Assembly: GCA_963974055.1 (NCBI GenBank)
Contig: CAXBCP010000011.1
Coordinates: 1-64,000, forward strand
DNA: 64,000 bases
Direction of reading: 5' to 3'
Source of the DNA: CAXBCP01 sp963974055
Lineage (GTDB): Bacteria > Pseudomonadota > Alphaproteobacteria > MPNO01 > UBA830
Part shown: positions 53,008-62,432 of the stretch, piece by piece
How the letters are laid out: every line of letters begins with the position of its first letter
Numbering within the stretch: the stretch's first letter is position 1
Made by a program: the position numbers and the translations under genes
Notes under the pieces: generated by a model
Seen by the model: only the letters and a program-made list of their open reading frames with translations
The model's database searches: none
What the model was told of the DNA's origin: nothing

Positions 53008-54990
53008 TTATTCGGCGGCAGCGGCCTTCTGGACAGCGCGCTTTTTCTTGTTTGCCAGGTAATCCTTGGTGGTCAGCAGTGCACCAAGACCGAATCCGAT
53101 CAGGTTGAGCATCTCGCCATAGGGTATCTCCGGCGTATGGCCGGGAAGAAGCAGCAATATCCCGGCAGTGAAGATCAGCAGACGCATTAACATGCTCAGA
53201 GGACCGAACATGTACCCTATGAGCGCACAGGATGCGATCCAGACCCCGATAAAGGCGGTGACGGTCGCAGAGCCGATCTCCCACGCCGTTCCCTGACCGA
53301 GAAGCGCCGGTGACAGGACGAAGACGAAGGGAATGACATAGGCTATCCAGCCCAGCCTGACGGCGGTGAATCCCGTTTCCATGGGTTTCGATCCGGCCAG
53401 TGATGCCGCCGCGAAGGCGGCTATCGCAACCGGTGGCGTAATCATCGACATCAATCCGAAATACAGCACGAACATATGGGCTGCGATCGGGTGTACACCG
53501 AGCTTGACCAGCGACGGCGCGATCATCGTGGCGAGGAGAAGGTAAATAGCCGATGTCGGCATGCCCATTCCCAGCAGGATCGATACGAAGGCGGTCAGGA
53601 TCAGCAGCAGGAACAGGCTGTCTTCGCCGACGGCAGCAAGGATCAGTGTCAGCGCCTGGCCGAGGCCCGTGCGGTCGAGGATGCCGATGATGATGCCGGC
53701 CATCGCACCGATGATAATGATATCGGCGGACGAACGGCCGCAACCCGCGACTGCGTCGCCGAGCTGGGCAAGCGTGATACGGCTTTGCTTGTAGGCAAAG
53801 ATGAGGCTGACGACCACGACCGTTATGGCGGCCCAGAATGCGGCTTGCTGCGGCGGCATGTTCATCCAGAACAGCGTGTAGATCAGCACGACATAGGGCA
53901 GGGTAAAGAACCAGCCCTCTTTCAGGACCCGGAAAAACGGCGGTATGCGGTCTTTCGGCAATGGCGCGATGCCGTTCTTTGCGGCTTCGAGGTCCGCCTG
54001 TACGAAGACGGCGAGGTAATAGAGCGCGGCGGGCACGAGCGCAGCGATGATAATCTCGGTGTATTCGAGTTCAAGTATTTCCGCCATCAGGAAGGCGGCA
54101 GCCCCCATGATCGGCGGCATGATCTGGCCGCCGGTCGAAGCCACGGCTTCGATGGCCGCGGCGCTTTTCGCCGAATAGCCGGCCTGTCGCATGAGGGGAA
54201 TCGTAATGACGCCCGTCGAAGCCACGTTGGAGACCGCTGAGCCGGATATCGATCCGAACAGGCCGGATGCAACGACGGCAATTTTCGCGGAGCCGCCCCG
54301 GGACCGGCCCATGATGGCGGCGGCGAGGTCGGTGAACCATTCCGACGCGCCGGTATGGAGCAGAAGCTGTCCCATCCAGATGAACAGAACGACGGTCAGG
54401 ACGATAATCTTGAGCGGCAATCCGAGCAGGGACACATTACTGGTGCCGAGCGCGGCAATCAGCCGGATATTATCCTGTTCCACGCCCTTGAGCATGCCCG
54501 GCATAAGATGACCGACGAAGGCATACGCCAGAAAGACACTGAATACGATCGTCAGGCTCCACCCGGCGGTGCGGCGCAGGGCCTCCCATATCATGGGAAG
54601 AAGGATAACGCTGATCGCGAAGGCTGTCGGGCGCATCTGGAACGGGTTGGACTCGATATCCTCGTACATGTAGACGAAATAGAAACATACCGCGATGCCG
54701 ATCAGGGCGAGCAGTATGTCGTACCACGGCAAATCCGGCCGGCTGTTGCCGCCGTTATACGGGAATCGAATGAAAATCACGGCGAGCGTCAGGCCGAGGC
54801 AGGTGACCATCGCCTGTTCGTCGTACCATGTGAAGCCGAGCTCCAGCCAGAAATCGATCGCCCATGAGATGGCGATGACGCTGATGAGGGTGCCGAGACC
54901 GAGGCTCAGGACCGTTACGAGCCTGCATTCTTCCCGGGTAGCAAGGAGCGATTGGCTTTTTTGTTCAATACTGGAATCGGTGTCAACCAC
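53008..54990 (-). CDS. TRAP transporter fused permease (TAXI type)
   Basis: The 660-residue membrane protein starts at the GTG ending at 54990 behind GGAG. It fuses the small- and large-permease parts and has many hydrophobic helices. The large-permease signature is FGSISGSAVSNVASTGVITI with MRQAGYSAKSAAAIEAVAST and GGQIMPPIMGAAAFLMAE; GMGMPTSAIYLLLATMIAP lies in the second half. A Lys/Ala-rich cytoplasmic tail ends the protein. It works with the TAXI receptor encoded upstream. Confidence 0.95.
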   Translation of the reverse strand: MVDTDSSIEQKSQSLLATREECRLVTVLSLGLGTLISVIAISWAIDFWLELGFTWYDEQAMVTCLGLTLAVIFIRFPYNGGNSRPDLPWYDILLALIGIAVCFYFVYMYEDIESNPFQMRPTAFAISVILLPMIWEALRRTAGWSLTIVFSVFLAYAFVGHLMPGMLKGVEQDNIRLIAALGTSNVSLLGLPLKIIVLTVVLFIWMGQLLLHTGASEWFTDLAAAIMGRSRGGSAKIAVVASGLFGSISGSAVSNVASTGVITIPLMRQAGYSAKSAAAIEAVASTGGQIMPPIMGAAAFLMAEILELEYTEIIIAALVPAALYYLAVFVQADLEAAKNGIAPLPKDRIPPFFRVLKEGWFFTLPYVVLIYTLFWMNMPPQQAAFWAAITVVVVSLIFAYKQSRITLAQLGDAVAGCGRSSADIIIIGAMAGIIIGILDRTGLGQALTLILAAVGEDSLFLLLILTAFVSILLGMGMPTSAIYLLLATMIAPSLVKLGVHPIAAHMFVLYFGLMSMITPPVAIAAFAAASLAGSKPMETGFTAVRLGWIAYVIPFVFVLSPALLGQGTAWEIGSATVTAFIGVWIASCALIGYMFGPLSMLMRLLIFTAGILLLLPGHTPEIPYGEMLNLIGFGLGALLTTKDYLANKKKRAVQKAAAAE

Positions 54991-55114
54991 GTTAAATTCT
55001 CCGGTGAGCGTCCCTGTCGTACAGATTTATTCTGTATATTTTTTTGGAGCGCGATATTCGTTGTTTCCCGCGCGTCTGTCTATCATTTCCGGTATGGAGC
55101 ACCCGAAAATAACG

Positions 55115-55145
55115 AAAAACGCCCGCGCCCAAACGGGCGCGGGCG
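55115..55145 (-). terminator. Terminator/attenuator between TAXI receptor and permease genes
   Basis: On the minus strand an 11-bp perfect GC stem (55120-55130 with 55135-55145, 4-nt loop) is followed by five T residues. It lies 31 bp after the receptor stop and 124 bp before the permease start, so it probably lowers permease expression relative to the receptor. Confidence 0.85.
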
Positions 55146-55176
55146 GTCGTTCGCTCCGGCGGTTAATGCCAGGATC

Positions 55177-56136
55177 TTAGTTCGGCCAGATGCCGGCTTC
55201 CTTGTAGTACTTGATCGCGCCCGGATGATACGGCGTGTCGTGGTTTTTCGCGAGACCTGCGCCTTCCGGATAGGTGCGCCACAGGGGCCCGGCATCCATC
55301 AGGTTCTTGCGCTGCTGGTGCATGACCTTGGTAACCTTGTAGACGGTTTCGTCGGACAGGGCCTTGTGGGTCCACAGCAGATAATCGTAGGTGACCAGTA
55401 CGGTCGGCTCAAGAATGCCGGTCAGGCCCTTGCGCGGCTGGATTGTGCTCCAGTACGTTTTGGGAAACAGCCGGTGCATTTTCTTGAGTGCTTCCGGCGT
55501 ATTCTCGTAGCCCACATGAACGATTCCGCCCGGAATTTTCGCATTCACCTGCTTGATGAAACCGGATCCGACCGCTGCGATGGCGCCATCGATCTTGCCC
55601 GCCATCAGCATGCGCCAGCTCTGCACCAGTCCGACCGCCGGCACTTTCTTGACGTCGTCGTAGCTGAGACCGGCCGTTTCGAGCGAGCCTTCCGTGATGT
55701 TGGCGAACAGCGGCGCGGCCTTAAAGCCGAAGGGAACGCGTTTGCCCTTGAAGTCGGCCATCGTCTTGATGCCGGAATTGCGCGGCGTGATCATGCTGAC
55801 GGAGAACTTCATCATGTTGGTCACAAGCCGAAGGTTATCGTACTTGTTCGGCGTCGACAGCCCGGTGCCGGTGACGGCCATCCAGTACTGCGAAATATTC
55901 GAAATGCCGAATTCAAGCTCGCCGGCGTTGACCACCGGGATGTACTGCTGGGTGCCGCCCATGGTCTGCTTGCGCATCTGCAGGCCGGCATTCTCGGAAA
56001 CAGCTTTCGAAATCGTCGCCGTGATCTGCGCGACAGCACCGGCCTTGGTCGAGCCGATGCCGACAGTCTGGGCGGATGCCGTGGTTGCCAGTGCAACGCC
56101 TGCAACGGTACCCAGAATAAGTTTGAAATGGTTCAT
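55177..56136 (-). CDS. TAXI-family TRAP transporter solute-binding protein
   Basis: The 319-residue protein starts at the ATG ending at 56136 behind GGGAG. A signal peptide ends at TTASAQT. The TAXI family pattern follows: VGIGSTKAGAVAQITATISK, then MRKQTMGGTQQYIPVVNAG and ELEFGISNISQYW. It captures a ligand, in known cases glutamate or other organic acids, for the fused permease encoded downstream past an attenuator hairpin. Confidence 0.93.
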   Translation of the reverse strand: MNHFKLILGTVAGVALATTASAQTVGIGSTKAGAVAQITATISKAVSENAGLQMRKQTMGGTQQYIPVVNAGELEFGISNISQYWMAVTGTGLSTPNKYDNLRLVTNMMKFSVSMITPRNSGIKTMADFKGKRVPFGFKAAPLFANITEGSLETAGLSYDDVKKVPAVGLVQSWRMLMAGKIDGAIAAVGSGFIKQVNAKIPGGIVHVGYENTPEALKKMHRLFPKTYWSTIQPRKGLTGILEPTVLVTYDYLLWTHKALSDETVYKVTKVMHQQRKNLMDAGPLWRTYPEGAGLAKNHDTPYHPGAIKYYKEAGIWPN

Positions 56137-56475
56137 GTAGAAATCTCCCGTTAAGCCTCTGATTGCTATTGGTTTACTCCCCGATCTTGTACCATATGCG
56201 GTAGATTGTGTCGATTCATTGCAAAATGGCGACCGGGACAGCAGGCGCCGGATTTCAGTACGGCGATCCAGAGACCGATCAGCGCTATTGCGCGATATCG
56301 ATATGGTTTTGATGACGCCGATCCCCCCGAAAACGGGAGAAAACGGTTCAAACAGGTACGAACTGGGCCGGCATCGGCTTGGTTAGGGGGGCATTGTCCT
56401 CTGATTTAACGGCTCGCCTCGCCGCCGATTTACGCTAGACTTCTGTTCGGTCTCGTACGTTTGGGGAGGAACACG
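56137..56475. other. Divergent intergenic region, 339 bp
   Basis: This region separates the TAXI receptor (minus) and the universal stress protein gene (plus). I see the ribosome sites of both genes at its ends and a short ATATCGATAT palindrome at 56295-56304. I found no convincing promoter hexamers, RNA gene or coding frame. Confidence 0.5.
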
Positions 56476-57342
56476 ATGACGATCAAAAACATGCTTGTCC
56501 CTGTCGGAGACATTGATCGCGATGAAGGTGCGATCGGGACGGCGCTGATGCTGACACAGGAATTCGGCGGGCACGCGGACTGCATGTTCGTGACCGGCGA
56601 CGTCAGCGAGGTGATACCGGCAGGCGCCATGGGGCTGTTCGAATCCGTCCAGCTCCAGATTCGCGAGGAATACGATCACAATCGCGACGAGAAGCAGAAA
56701 CTTGCCCGTCAGCGCTTCGACGAAATGCTCGAAGCACGCAATATCGATTACCGTGAACTGGCACTTCCGGCGGAGCTGCCGTCCGCGTCCTGGGAAGTCG
56801 CGACCGGGCTGGCGTCCGAAATCGTCGCAATGCGGGGCGGTGCCTATGACATGGTTGTCGTCGGCAGGCCCGTAAAGGATCAGACGACAGTTGCCGAACT
56901 CGCCGCCGAAGCTGCGCTGTTCAGGACAGGACGGCCCGTGCTGATCGCACCGCCGTCGGTGCCCGCGACGATCGGCGAGGCCGTCGTGATCGGCTGGAAC
57001 CGCAGCGCTAGTTCGGTGCGGTCGATATCCGCCGCCCTGCCGCTGCTGCTGATGGCGCGTTCCGTCACGATTGTCACGGTGACAACCGGCGCGAAGCAGG
57101 GACCGTCGCCGCAGGATATGGCGAAATACCTGTCGTGGCACGAAGTCCATGCGGAAGTGGTCGAAATTCCGCCGGATCATCGGCTCGTCGGAGAAGTGCT
57201 GCTCGAAGAGGCGGAGCGCGTCAGCGCGGACCTGCTTGTAATGGGCGCCTATTCCCATAGCCGCCTGCGGGAACTGATCCTTGGCGGCGTAACGCGTCAT
57301 GTCCTGCAAAACGCGGACCTGCCGGTCCTGATGGCGCATTGA
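56476..57342 (+). CDS. Universal stress protein, two tandem Usp domains
   Basis: The 288-residue protein starts at ATG 56476 behind GGGAGGA. The N-terminal Usp domain begins NMLVPVGDIDRDEGAIGTAL; the second half repeats the fold and ends MGAYSHSRLRELILGGVTRHVLQNADLPVLMAH. The ATP-binding G-x2-G-x9-G-[ST] motif is only partly kept in the C-terminal copy (GAYSHSRL ... GGVT). Such proteins are cytoplasmic stress factors without a defined reaction. It converges on the tetR gene with a hairpin between them. Confidence 0.9.
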   Translation: MTIKNMLVPVGDIDRDEGAIGTALMLTQEFGGHADCMFVTGDVSEVIPAGAMGLFESVQLQIREEYDHNRDEKQKLARQRFDEMLEARNIDYRELALPAELPSASWEVATGLASEIVAMRGGAYDMVVVGRPVKDQTTVAELAAEAALFRTGRPVLIAPPSVPATIGEAVVIGWNRSASSVRSISAALPLLLMARSVTIVTVTTGAKQGPSPQDMAKYLSWHEVHAEVVEIPPDHRLVGEVLLEEAERVSADLLVMGAYSHSRLRELILGGVTRHVLQNADLPVLMAH

Positions 57343-57351
57343 TCGTCCCGG

Positions 57352-57372
57352 TTCCGGCGTCTGACGCCGGAA
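57352..57372. terminator. Hairpin between convergent genes, possible terminator
   Basis: TTCCGGCGT (57352-57360) pairs perfectly with ACGCCGGAA (57364-57372) across a 3-nt loop. There is no T tract on either side, so termination would be weak or factor-dependent. Confidence 0.45.
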
Positions 57373-57386
57373 TGCCCGCGGGAAGG

Positions 57387-57959
57387 TCAGTCCAGCAACA
57401 AATCGCACATACCGGCGACCATCGCGTCCATGCGCTTTGACGGACCGTTTATTTTGAAGCTGATTGCTAAGCCGTCCTGCGCCATGAACAGGATATGTGC
57501 GAACAGGTTGCGGTCGTCTGCCAGTTGGGCACGGTGATCGGGAAGGCAACTGCGCAGCATCGCCGAGACCCGGGCTTCGCAGTCGTCGAGCAGTTCGCGG
57601 GAATACCGGTCCTTCGGCGCCAGGTTTGAGATCGCCTGCATCAGGTTGTTGACGAAGCCGTTGTCTTCGCTCGGGATGTCCCGCCAGATTGTGTACAGGA
57701 TGGTCTCCAGCCGCTCCCGGGGCTGCGTTATCCCGCCCATGCGTGTTTCGAGCTCGTCGAACCGACGCATCAGCCAGGGACGATAAACCGCAAACAGGAT
57801 ATCAAGCTTGGAATCGAAATAGACGTACAGGCTGGATGGCGCGATACCCGCTTGCCCGGCAATCTGCGCCTGGGTTGTTTTCGCGTAGCCCTGGTCGCGG
57901 AACAGCGCAAAGGCGCTGTCGACGATCGCATCGCGCACTTCGGTTTTCTTTACCTGCAA
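57387..57959 (-). CDS. TetR-family transcriptional regulator
   Basis: The 190-residue protein starts at the TTG ending at 57959 behind a purine-rich AGAAAGAAG. The N-terminal DNA-binding domain reads ALFRDQGYAKTTQAQIAGQA followed by GIAPSSLYVYFDSK, typical of TetR. The C-terminal ligand domain is divergent. It is divergent from the nicX-like operon; a promoter and an inverted repeat lie between them, so it most likely represses that operon and is released by a substrate or intermediate. Confidence 0.92.
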   Translation of the reverse strand: MQVKKTEVRDAIVDSAFALFRDQGYAKTTQAQIAGQAGIAPSSLYVYFDSKLDILFAVYRPWLMRRFDELETRMGGITQPRERLETILYTIWRDIPSEDNGFVNNLMQAISNLAPKDRYSRELLDDCEARVSAMLRSCLPDHRAQLADDRNLFAHILFMAQDGLAISFKINGPSKRMDAMVAGMCDLLLD

Positions 57960-57971
57960 ATTTCTTCTTTC

Positions 57972-58000
57972 TTGACTCGGATCAATGCGCTCTCAATACT
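57972..58000 (+). promoter_or_regulatory. Sigma70-like promoter of the nicX-like operon
   Basis: TTGACT at 57972-57977 and AATACT at 57995-58000 are spaced by 17 bp. This gives 5/6 and 4/6 matches to the -35 and -10 consensus, pointing at the operon that starts at 58069. Confidence 0.5.
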
Positions 58001-58017
58001 GAACATCATTCGTTATT

Positions 58018-58044
58018 AAAAGTCGAGCCGATATTCCGACTTTT
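58018..58044. promoter_or_regulatory. TetR operator candidate
   Basis: AAAAGTCG (58018-58025) and CGACTTTT (58037-58044) form a perfect 8-bp inverted repeat with an 11-bp spacer. It lies just downstream of the proposed promoter and 24 bp before the nicX-like start, between that gene and the divergent tetR gene. Confidence 0.5.
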
Positions 58045-58068
58045 GGATTGCTGTAAAGGGAGCCCGTT

Positions 58069-59133
58069 ATGCGCATCCAGGAAATGAACCCCGCCAAACT
58101 CGCCGCGCTGTTCCGAAAGGAATTCGAATTGTGCAACGTGCAGGAAGGCGAGACGATCGCCCTGCTGTCCGATCTGACGTCCCGGCGGGAATACGTGCAG
58201 GCGGCCTTCGCGGCGGCATCTGAACTGGGGGCGGACACCTACGATATGTGCGTGAATTCGAGCCCGTCCTGGACCAAGGTCGGCGTTGAGACGATCGGCG
58301 CCTGCAAGGGCACGGTCGACGTTCTTGCGGCGGCCGACCTGCTTGTGTGTCTCCATGTTCCGTTGTTCACGAAATGGATGAAAACGGTGCGGGACGCCGG
58401 GACGCGGGTGTTGATGATTATCGATGCGCCGGACGATCTCGAACAGCTCATGGCGCCGCCCGGCCTGCGCGAAGCCGTCATCCATGCGGGGCAGCGGCTC
58501 GAACAGACCCGGACGGTTCGGGTCACCAGTGATGCCGGGACCGACCTTACCTACGATTGCGGCGATTATCCGACGATGATCCAGTATGGATATGCCGACG
58601 CGCCCGGCCGTTTCGACCACTGGGGCGGCGGTCATGTGCATACCTTTCCGAACGAAGGATCGGCGACCGGTACCGTCGTGATCCAGCCCGGCGACATGGT
58701 GATCCTGCCCTATAACCGCTATGTTCAGGATGCGATCCACCTGGAGGTCGACAATGGACACATCACCCGGATCAGCGGCGGCATGGACGCCAGGCTGATG
58801 GAGCACTGGCTGGAAGACAACAAGGCGCATCCCGACGATCTGGACGGTCACTACCTGTCCCATCTCGGCTGGGGGCTTAATCCGCAGGCGCGCTGGGATG
58901 CGCTGGCGCTGTACGGCGACGATCCGGACCGGACCTATGCCGCCTCGCGGACCTTTCCGGGCAATTTCCTGTTTTCGACCGGGCCCAACAGTCAGGGCGG
59001 CGGCAAACGCACGACAAAGGGCCATTACGACGTTCCGATGCGCGACTGCACGGTAACGCTCGACAACGATACGATTATCGACAAAGGGCGGCTGGTGGAC
59101 GAGAAGATGATCGTCGAGAAGGTCGCGCGCTGA
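58069..59133 (+). CDS. 2,5-dihydroxypyridine 5,6-dioxygenase-like (NicX-family) enzyme
   Basis: The 354-residue protein starts at ATG 58069 behind AAGGGAG. It belongs to the M29-like fold group that includes NicX, the Fe(II) enzyme that opens the ring of 2,5-dihydroxypyridine in nicotinate breakdown. The recalled NicX iron ligands His265, His318 and Asp320 correspond closely to H265 (SHLGWGLNP), H319 and D321 (KGHYDVPM) here. The central WGGGHVHTFPNEGSA also fits. The next gene, an alpha/beta hydrolase, starts 1 bp after the stop. A ring-cleaving or related hydrolytic role is likely; the pyridine substrate itself is not proven. Confidence 0.83.
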   Translation: MRIQEMNPAKLAALFRKEFELCNVQEGETIALLSDLTSRREYVQAAFAAASELGADTYDMCVNSSPSWTKVGVETIGACKGTVDVLAAADLLVCLHVPLFTKWMKTVRDAGTRVLMIIDAPDDLEQLMAPPGLREAVIHAGQRLEQTRTVRVTSDAGTDLTYDCGDYPTMIQYGYADAPGRFDHWGGGHVHTFPNEGSATGTVVIQPGDMVILPYNRYVQDAIHLEVDNGHITRISGGMDARLMEHWLEDNKAHPDDLDGHYLSHLGWGLNPQARWDALALYGDDPDRTYAASRTFPGNFLFSTGPNSQGGGKRTTKGHYDVPMRDCTVTLDNDTIIDKGRLVDEKMIVEKVAR

Positions 59134-59134
59134 C

Positions 59135-59965
59135 ATGAGGCCGGAGGACTACCCGCCGCAGGAGCCGTTTTCCGCGTTCGCGATGCCCTATGTCGAGGAA
59201 GTCACGCGACGCAGCGAACCCGTGACGCCGACTGCGGATGTGCGCTATGGCGATGACCCGTACCAGTCGATTGCCGTTCACGCGGCGGCCGCGCCGACGG
59301 GCGACGTGTTCGCGTTCGTTCACGGCGGCGGCTGGACGTCGGGCTACAAGGAACAGATGAACTTCATGGCGCCGGGCTTTACTGCGGCCGGCGTGACGTT
59401 CTGTTCGATCGGGTACCGTCTCGCCCCGCAGCACATGTTTCCCGCGGGGCTCGAAGACGTCGCCGACGCGATTGCCTGGATCCATGCAAACATCGCCGGA
59501 CATGGCGGCAATCCGGACCGGATATTTATCGGCGGTCACAGTGCAGGCGGGCATTACACCGCGCTGCTTGCTGTGACCTCCGGCTGGCAGGAGGCGCGCG
59601 GCTTGCCGGCGGACGTCGTGAAGGGCTGTCTGCCGATCTCCGGCGTGTATCAGTTCGGCGACGGGGCCGGCCTGTCAATGCGCCCGCGCTTCCTCGGTCC
59701 GGAAGACGCGGCCACCGATTTCAATGCCAGTCCGATCCACCATATTACCACCGATGTCCCGCCCTTTCTGATCGCCTACGGTACGGAGGATTTCCCGCAC
59801 CTCCGGGACCAGGCGGAACGGATGGCAGCGGCACTGAGGGAAGCAGGGGGGGCGCCCGATACGATCGTATTCGAGGGCCGTGACCATTTCGGAGCGAGCC
59901 TTGCCGGCGGCGAAACGGACGGTCCGTGGGTTTCGCGGGCACTCGACTGGATGACAGACAATTGA
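59135..59965 (+). CDS. Alpha/beta hydrolase, HGGGW type (esterase/deformylase-like)
   Basis: The 276-residue protein has the oxyanion motif HGGGW, the nucleophile elbow GGHSAGGHYTALL, an acidic residue in YGTEDFPH and the catalytic His in GRDHFGAS. The architecture resembles small carboxylesterases and kynurenine-formamidase-like proteins. In a NicX pathway the product N-formylmaleamate needs a deformylase, and this enzyme is the obvious candidate by position. It starts 1 bp after the dioxygenase and overlaps the ABC ATPase by 4 bp. Confidence 0.85.
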   Translation: MRPEDYPPQEPFSAFAMPYVEEVTRRSEPVTPTADVRYGDDPYQSIAVHAAAAPTGDVFAFVHGGGWTSGYKEQMNFMAPGFTAAGVTFCSIGYRLAPQHMFPAGLEDVADAIAWIHANIAGHGGNPDRIFIGGHSAGGHYTALLAVTSGWQEARGLPADVVKGCLPISGVYQFGDGAGLSMRPRFLGPEDAATDFNASPIHHITTDVPPFLIAYGTEDFPHLRDQAERMAAALREAGGAPDTIVFEGRDHFGASLAGGETDGPWVSRALDWMTDN

Positions 59966-61410
59966 CTTCGGGCCCGCTCGCCGCGGCAGTCGGTATTTCG
60001 AAGCGTTTTCATGCGACGCAGGCGCTCGACTCGGTGTCTTTCGATATCTATGGCGGCGAAGTACACGCCCTGATAGGCGAAAATGGCGCGGGCAAATCGA
60101 CCCTGATGAAAATTCTAGGCGGCGTGTATCAGCCTGACAGCGGCGAAATCCGCGTCGACGGTATTCAGGTGCGGTACGCCACGCCCGCCCGGGCGCTCGA
60201 GGCGGGCGTTGTGGTGATCCCGCAGGAAATGAGGGTCGTGCCCGGCCAGACGGTGGCGGAAAACGTTTTGCTCGGCCATGTACCGGTGCGCCGCCGCTTC
60301 GGCATCCTGCCGGAAACCGATCGGGCGGAAATGCATCGCCGGGCGCGGAACCTGCTGGCGCGGCTCAACCTCGAAGTCGACCCGGATACCCTCGCGGGCA
60401 GTCTCGGATATGCAGAGCGTCAGCTTGTAATGATTGCGCGCGCACTGGGACGCGACGCCCGGATCCTTGTTCTCGATGAGCCCACGGCATCGCTCGAAAC
60501 CCGCGAAGTCGAGCGCCTGTTCGAAATGATTGACAGTCTGAAGGCGGAAGGCGTGGGCCTGGTATACGTGTCCCATCGCCTGGACGAGGTCGAACGGATC
60601 GCGGATCGGGTGACCGTTCTGCGGGACGGCGCAAAGGTCGGGTCGGGACTGCGTGGCGAGTTTTCGCAACAGGACATGATCCGAATGATGACCGGCCGCA
60701 ACCTCGAACAGGATTACCATCACGGCGGCACGCGCGCGCCCGGCGCTCCTTTGCTCGATGACGACGATCTGACCCTGCACGAGGGCGAAGTGGTCGGCCT
60801 CGCGGGATTGCTGGGCAGCGGCACGACGGAGATGCTTTTCCGGCTCTACGGGGCGTCCGGGAGCAGGGGCTCCCGGTCCCTGTTTGGCAGCCCGTCGGAC
60901 GCGATTGAGGCCGGAATTGGCCTGGTGCCCGGTGAACGCGGTCTTGGCCTGGTTATGGGATTGTCGGTGCGCGAGAACATCGTCCTGCCCAATCTCGACA
61001 GGCTGAAAACGTCTGTCGGACTCGACCGCAAGGCCATCGATGCGCTGGTCGACGAACTGATGGAAACTGTCGATATCCGCCCGCGCGATCCCGGCAAGCC
61101 GGTGCGTGACCTGTCCGGGGGAAATCAGCAGAAGGTTATCTTCGCGCGGTGGCTCGCCGGGCATGCAACGGTTCTGCTGCTTGACGAACCTACCCACGGC
61201 ATTGACGTCGGCGCCAAGGCTCAGATACACCGCCTGATGAACCGGTTCGCGGAGGACGGGGGCGGCATCGTCTTTGCATCTTCGGAAATGGTTGAGGTCA
61301 TGTCGGTCAGCGATTCCGTCATCGCAATGCGGACCGGCAATATCGTCGCGCGACTGACGCGCGACGGCGATTATACGGAGCGCGCGCTTCGCGACGCTCT
61401 GGGGGGCTGA
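59962..61410 (+). CDS. Ribose-type (RbsA/XylG) ABC transporter ATP-binding protein
   Basis: The protein has 482 residues from TTG 59962, which overlaps the hydrolase stop as TTGA; a GTG at 59926 would add 12. It has two ABC domains. The first has Walker A GENGAGKST, a degenerate signature LGYAERQLVMIARAL and Walker B ILVLDEPTAS. The second has a Walker-A-like GLLGSGTTEM without the Lys, signature LSGGNQQKVIFARWL and Walker B VLLLDEPTHG. This asymmetry is normal for RbsA-type ATPases. It powers the importer formed with the permease and binding protein that follow. Confidence 0.95.
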   Translation: MTSGPLAAAVGISKRFHATQALDSVSFDIYGGEVHALIGENGAGKSTLMKILGGVYQPDSGEIRVDGIQVRYATPARALEAGVVVIPQEMRVVPGQTVAENVLLGHVPVRRRFGILPETDRAEMHRRARNLLARLNLEVDPDTLAGSLGYAERQLVMIARALGRDARILVLDEPTASLETREVERLFEMIDSLKAEGVGLVYVSHRLDEVERIADRVTVLRDGAKVGSGLRGEFSQQDMIRMMTGRNLEQDYHHGGTRAPGAPLLDDDDLTLHEGEVVGLAGLLGSGTTEMLFRLYGASGSRGSRSLFGSPSDAIEAGIGLVPGERGLGLVMGLSVRENIVLPNLDRLKTSVGLDRKAIDALVDELMETVDIRPRDPGKPVRDLSGGNQQKVIFARWLAGHATVLLLDEPTHGIDVGAKAQIHRLMNRFAEDGGGIVFASSEMVEVMSVSDSVIAMRTGNIVARLTRDGDYTERALRDALGG

Positions 61411-61418
61411 ATAAGCGG

Positions 61419-62372
61419 ATGAAAACCGATACTAGTCGTGCGCGGTTGAAAGAGACCCTCTGGAACCAGATGCCGTTGATCGCTCTGATCGTCCTGTGCG
61501 TGATCGCTTCTCTCGTTTCCAACCGGTTTCTGTCGCCCATCAACCTGAACAACGTGCTGATGCAGGGCGCGGTGATTACCGTCATCGCCATCGGCATGAC
61601 ATACGTCATCGTCTGCGGCGGTTTCGACCTGTCGGTGGGGTCCGTCGCGGCGCTGTCCGGCTGTATTTCCGCGATGGTGATGCTGGAATACGGAATCGTG
61701 CCCGGCATTGTGGCGGGGGTCGCAATCGGCGCGGCTGTCGGACTGCTGAACGGACTTATTGTCACGAAACTCGACGTGAATCCCTTTATTGCGACACTCG
61801 GTACCATGGTCATGTTCAGGGGGGCGACATTCCTGGTCACGGGCGGACGGCCGGTTGTGGGCGACGAAGGCCTGCCGCAACTGTTTCTGAATTTCGCGAC
61901 CGAGCGGGTGCTGGGCATCCCTTATCTTGTCCTGTTTCCGGTCCTGGTCTTTCTGATCTTTCACTGGATGCTGCATCGGACCGCCTACGGGATCCGTGTT
62001 TTCGCGACCGGCGGCAACACCGAGGCGGCGTACCTGGCGGGGATCAACGTGGTCAAGGTGCGGACGTCCGCCTATGTCTGGTGCGGGACGCTCGCCGGTG
62101 TCGGCGGCGTGATGCTGGCATCGCGCCTGCAATCCGGACAGCCGACGGCCGGCGTTTTTTACGAGCTCACGGCAATTGCTGCCGTCGTTCTCGGCGGGGC
62201 ATCGCTGTTTGGCGGCGAAGGCAAGCTATACAAGACAGTGGTCGGGGTCTTCATAATGGTGGTTCTGGCCAATGCGCTCAATCTCGCCAATGTCCATTCC
62301 TACTGGCAACAGGTCGCCGTCGGCGTTGTGATCGTCGCGGCTGCGGCTGCCGACCGGTTGCGACATCGCTAG
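61419..62372 (+). CDS. Ribose-type (RbsC) ABC transporter permease
   Basis: The 317-residue membrane protein starts at ATG 61419. About nine hydrophobic helices are visible, and the RbsC features GMTYVIVCGGFDLSVGSVAAL and GLLNGLIVTKLDVNPFIATL are clear, with AIAAVVLGGASLFGGEGKLY in the second half. It forms the channel with the ATPase encoded 8 bp upstream. Family members import sugars, autoinducer-2, nucleosides or other small molecules. Confidence 0.95.
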   Translation: MKTDTSRARLKETLWNQMPLIALIVLCVIASLVSNRFLSPINLNNVLMQGAVITVIAIGMTYVIVCGGFDLSVGSVAALSGCISAMVMLEYGIVPGIVAGVAIGAAVGLLNGLIVTKLDVNPFIATLGTMVMFRGATFLVTGGRPVVGDEGLPQLFLNFATERVLGIPYLVLFPVLVFLIFHWMLHRTAYGIRVFATGGNTEAAYLAGINVVKVRTSAYVWCGTLAGVGGVMLASRLQSGQPTAGVFYELTAIAAVVLGGASLFGGEGKLYKTVVGVFIMVVLANALNLANVHSYWQQVAVGVVIVAAAAADRLRHR

Positions 62373-62432
62373 GCAGTGGTGCTTTCAGCAACGCGTGATA
62401 CAATTTTATTAAACCAACAGGGATACCGGACC

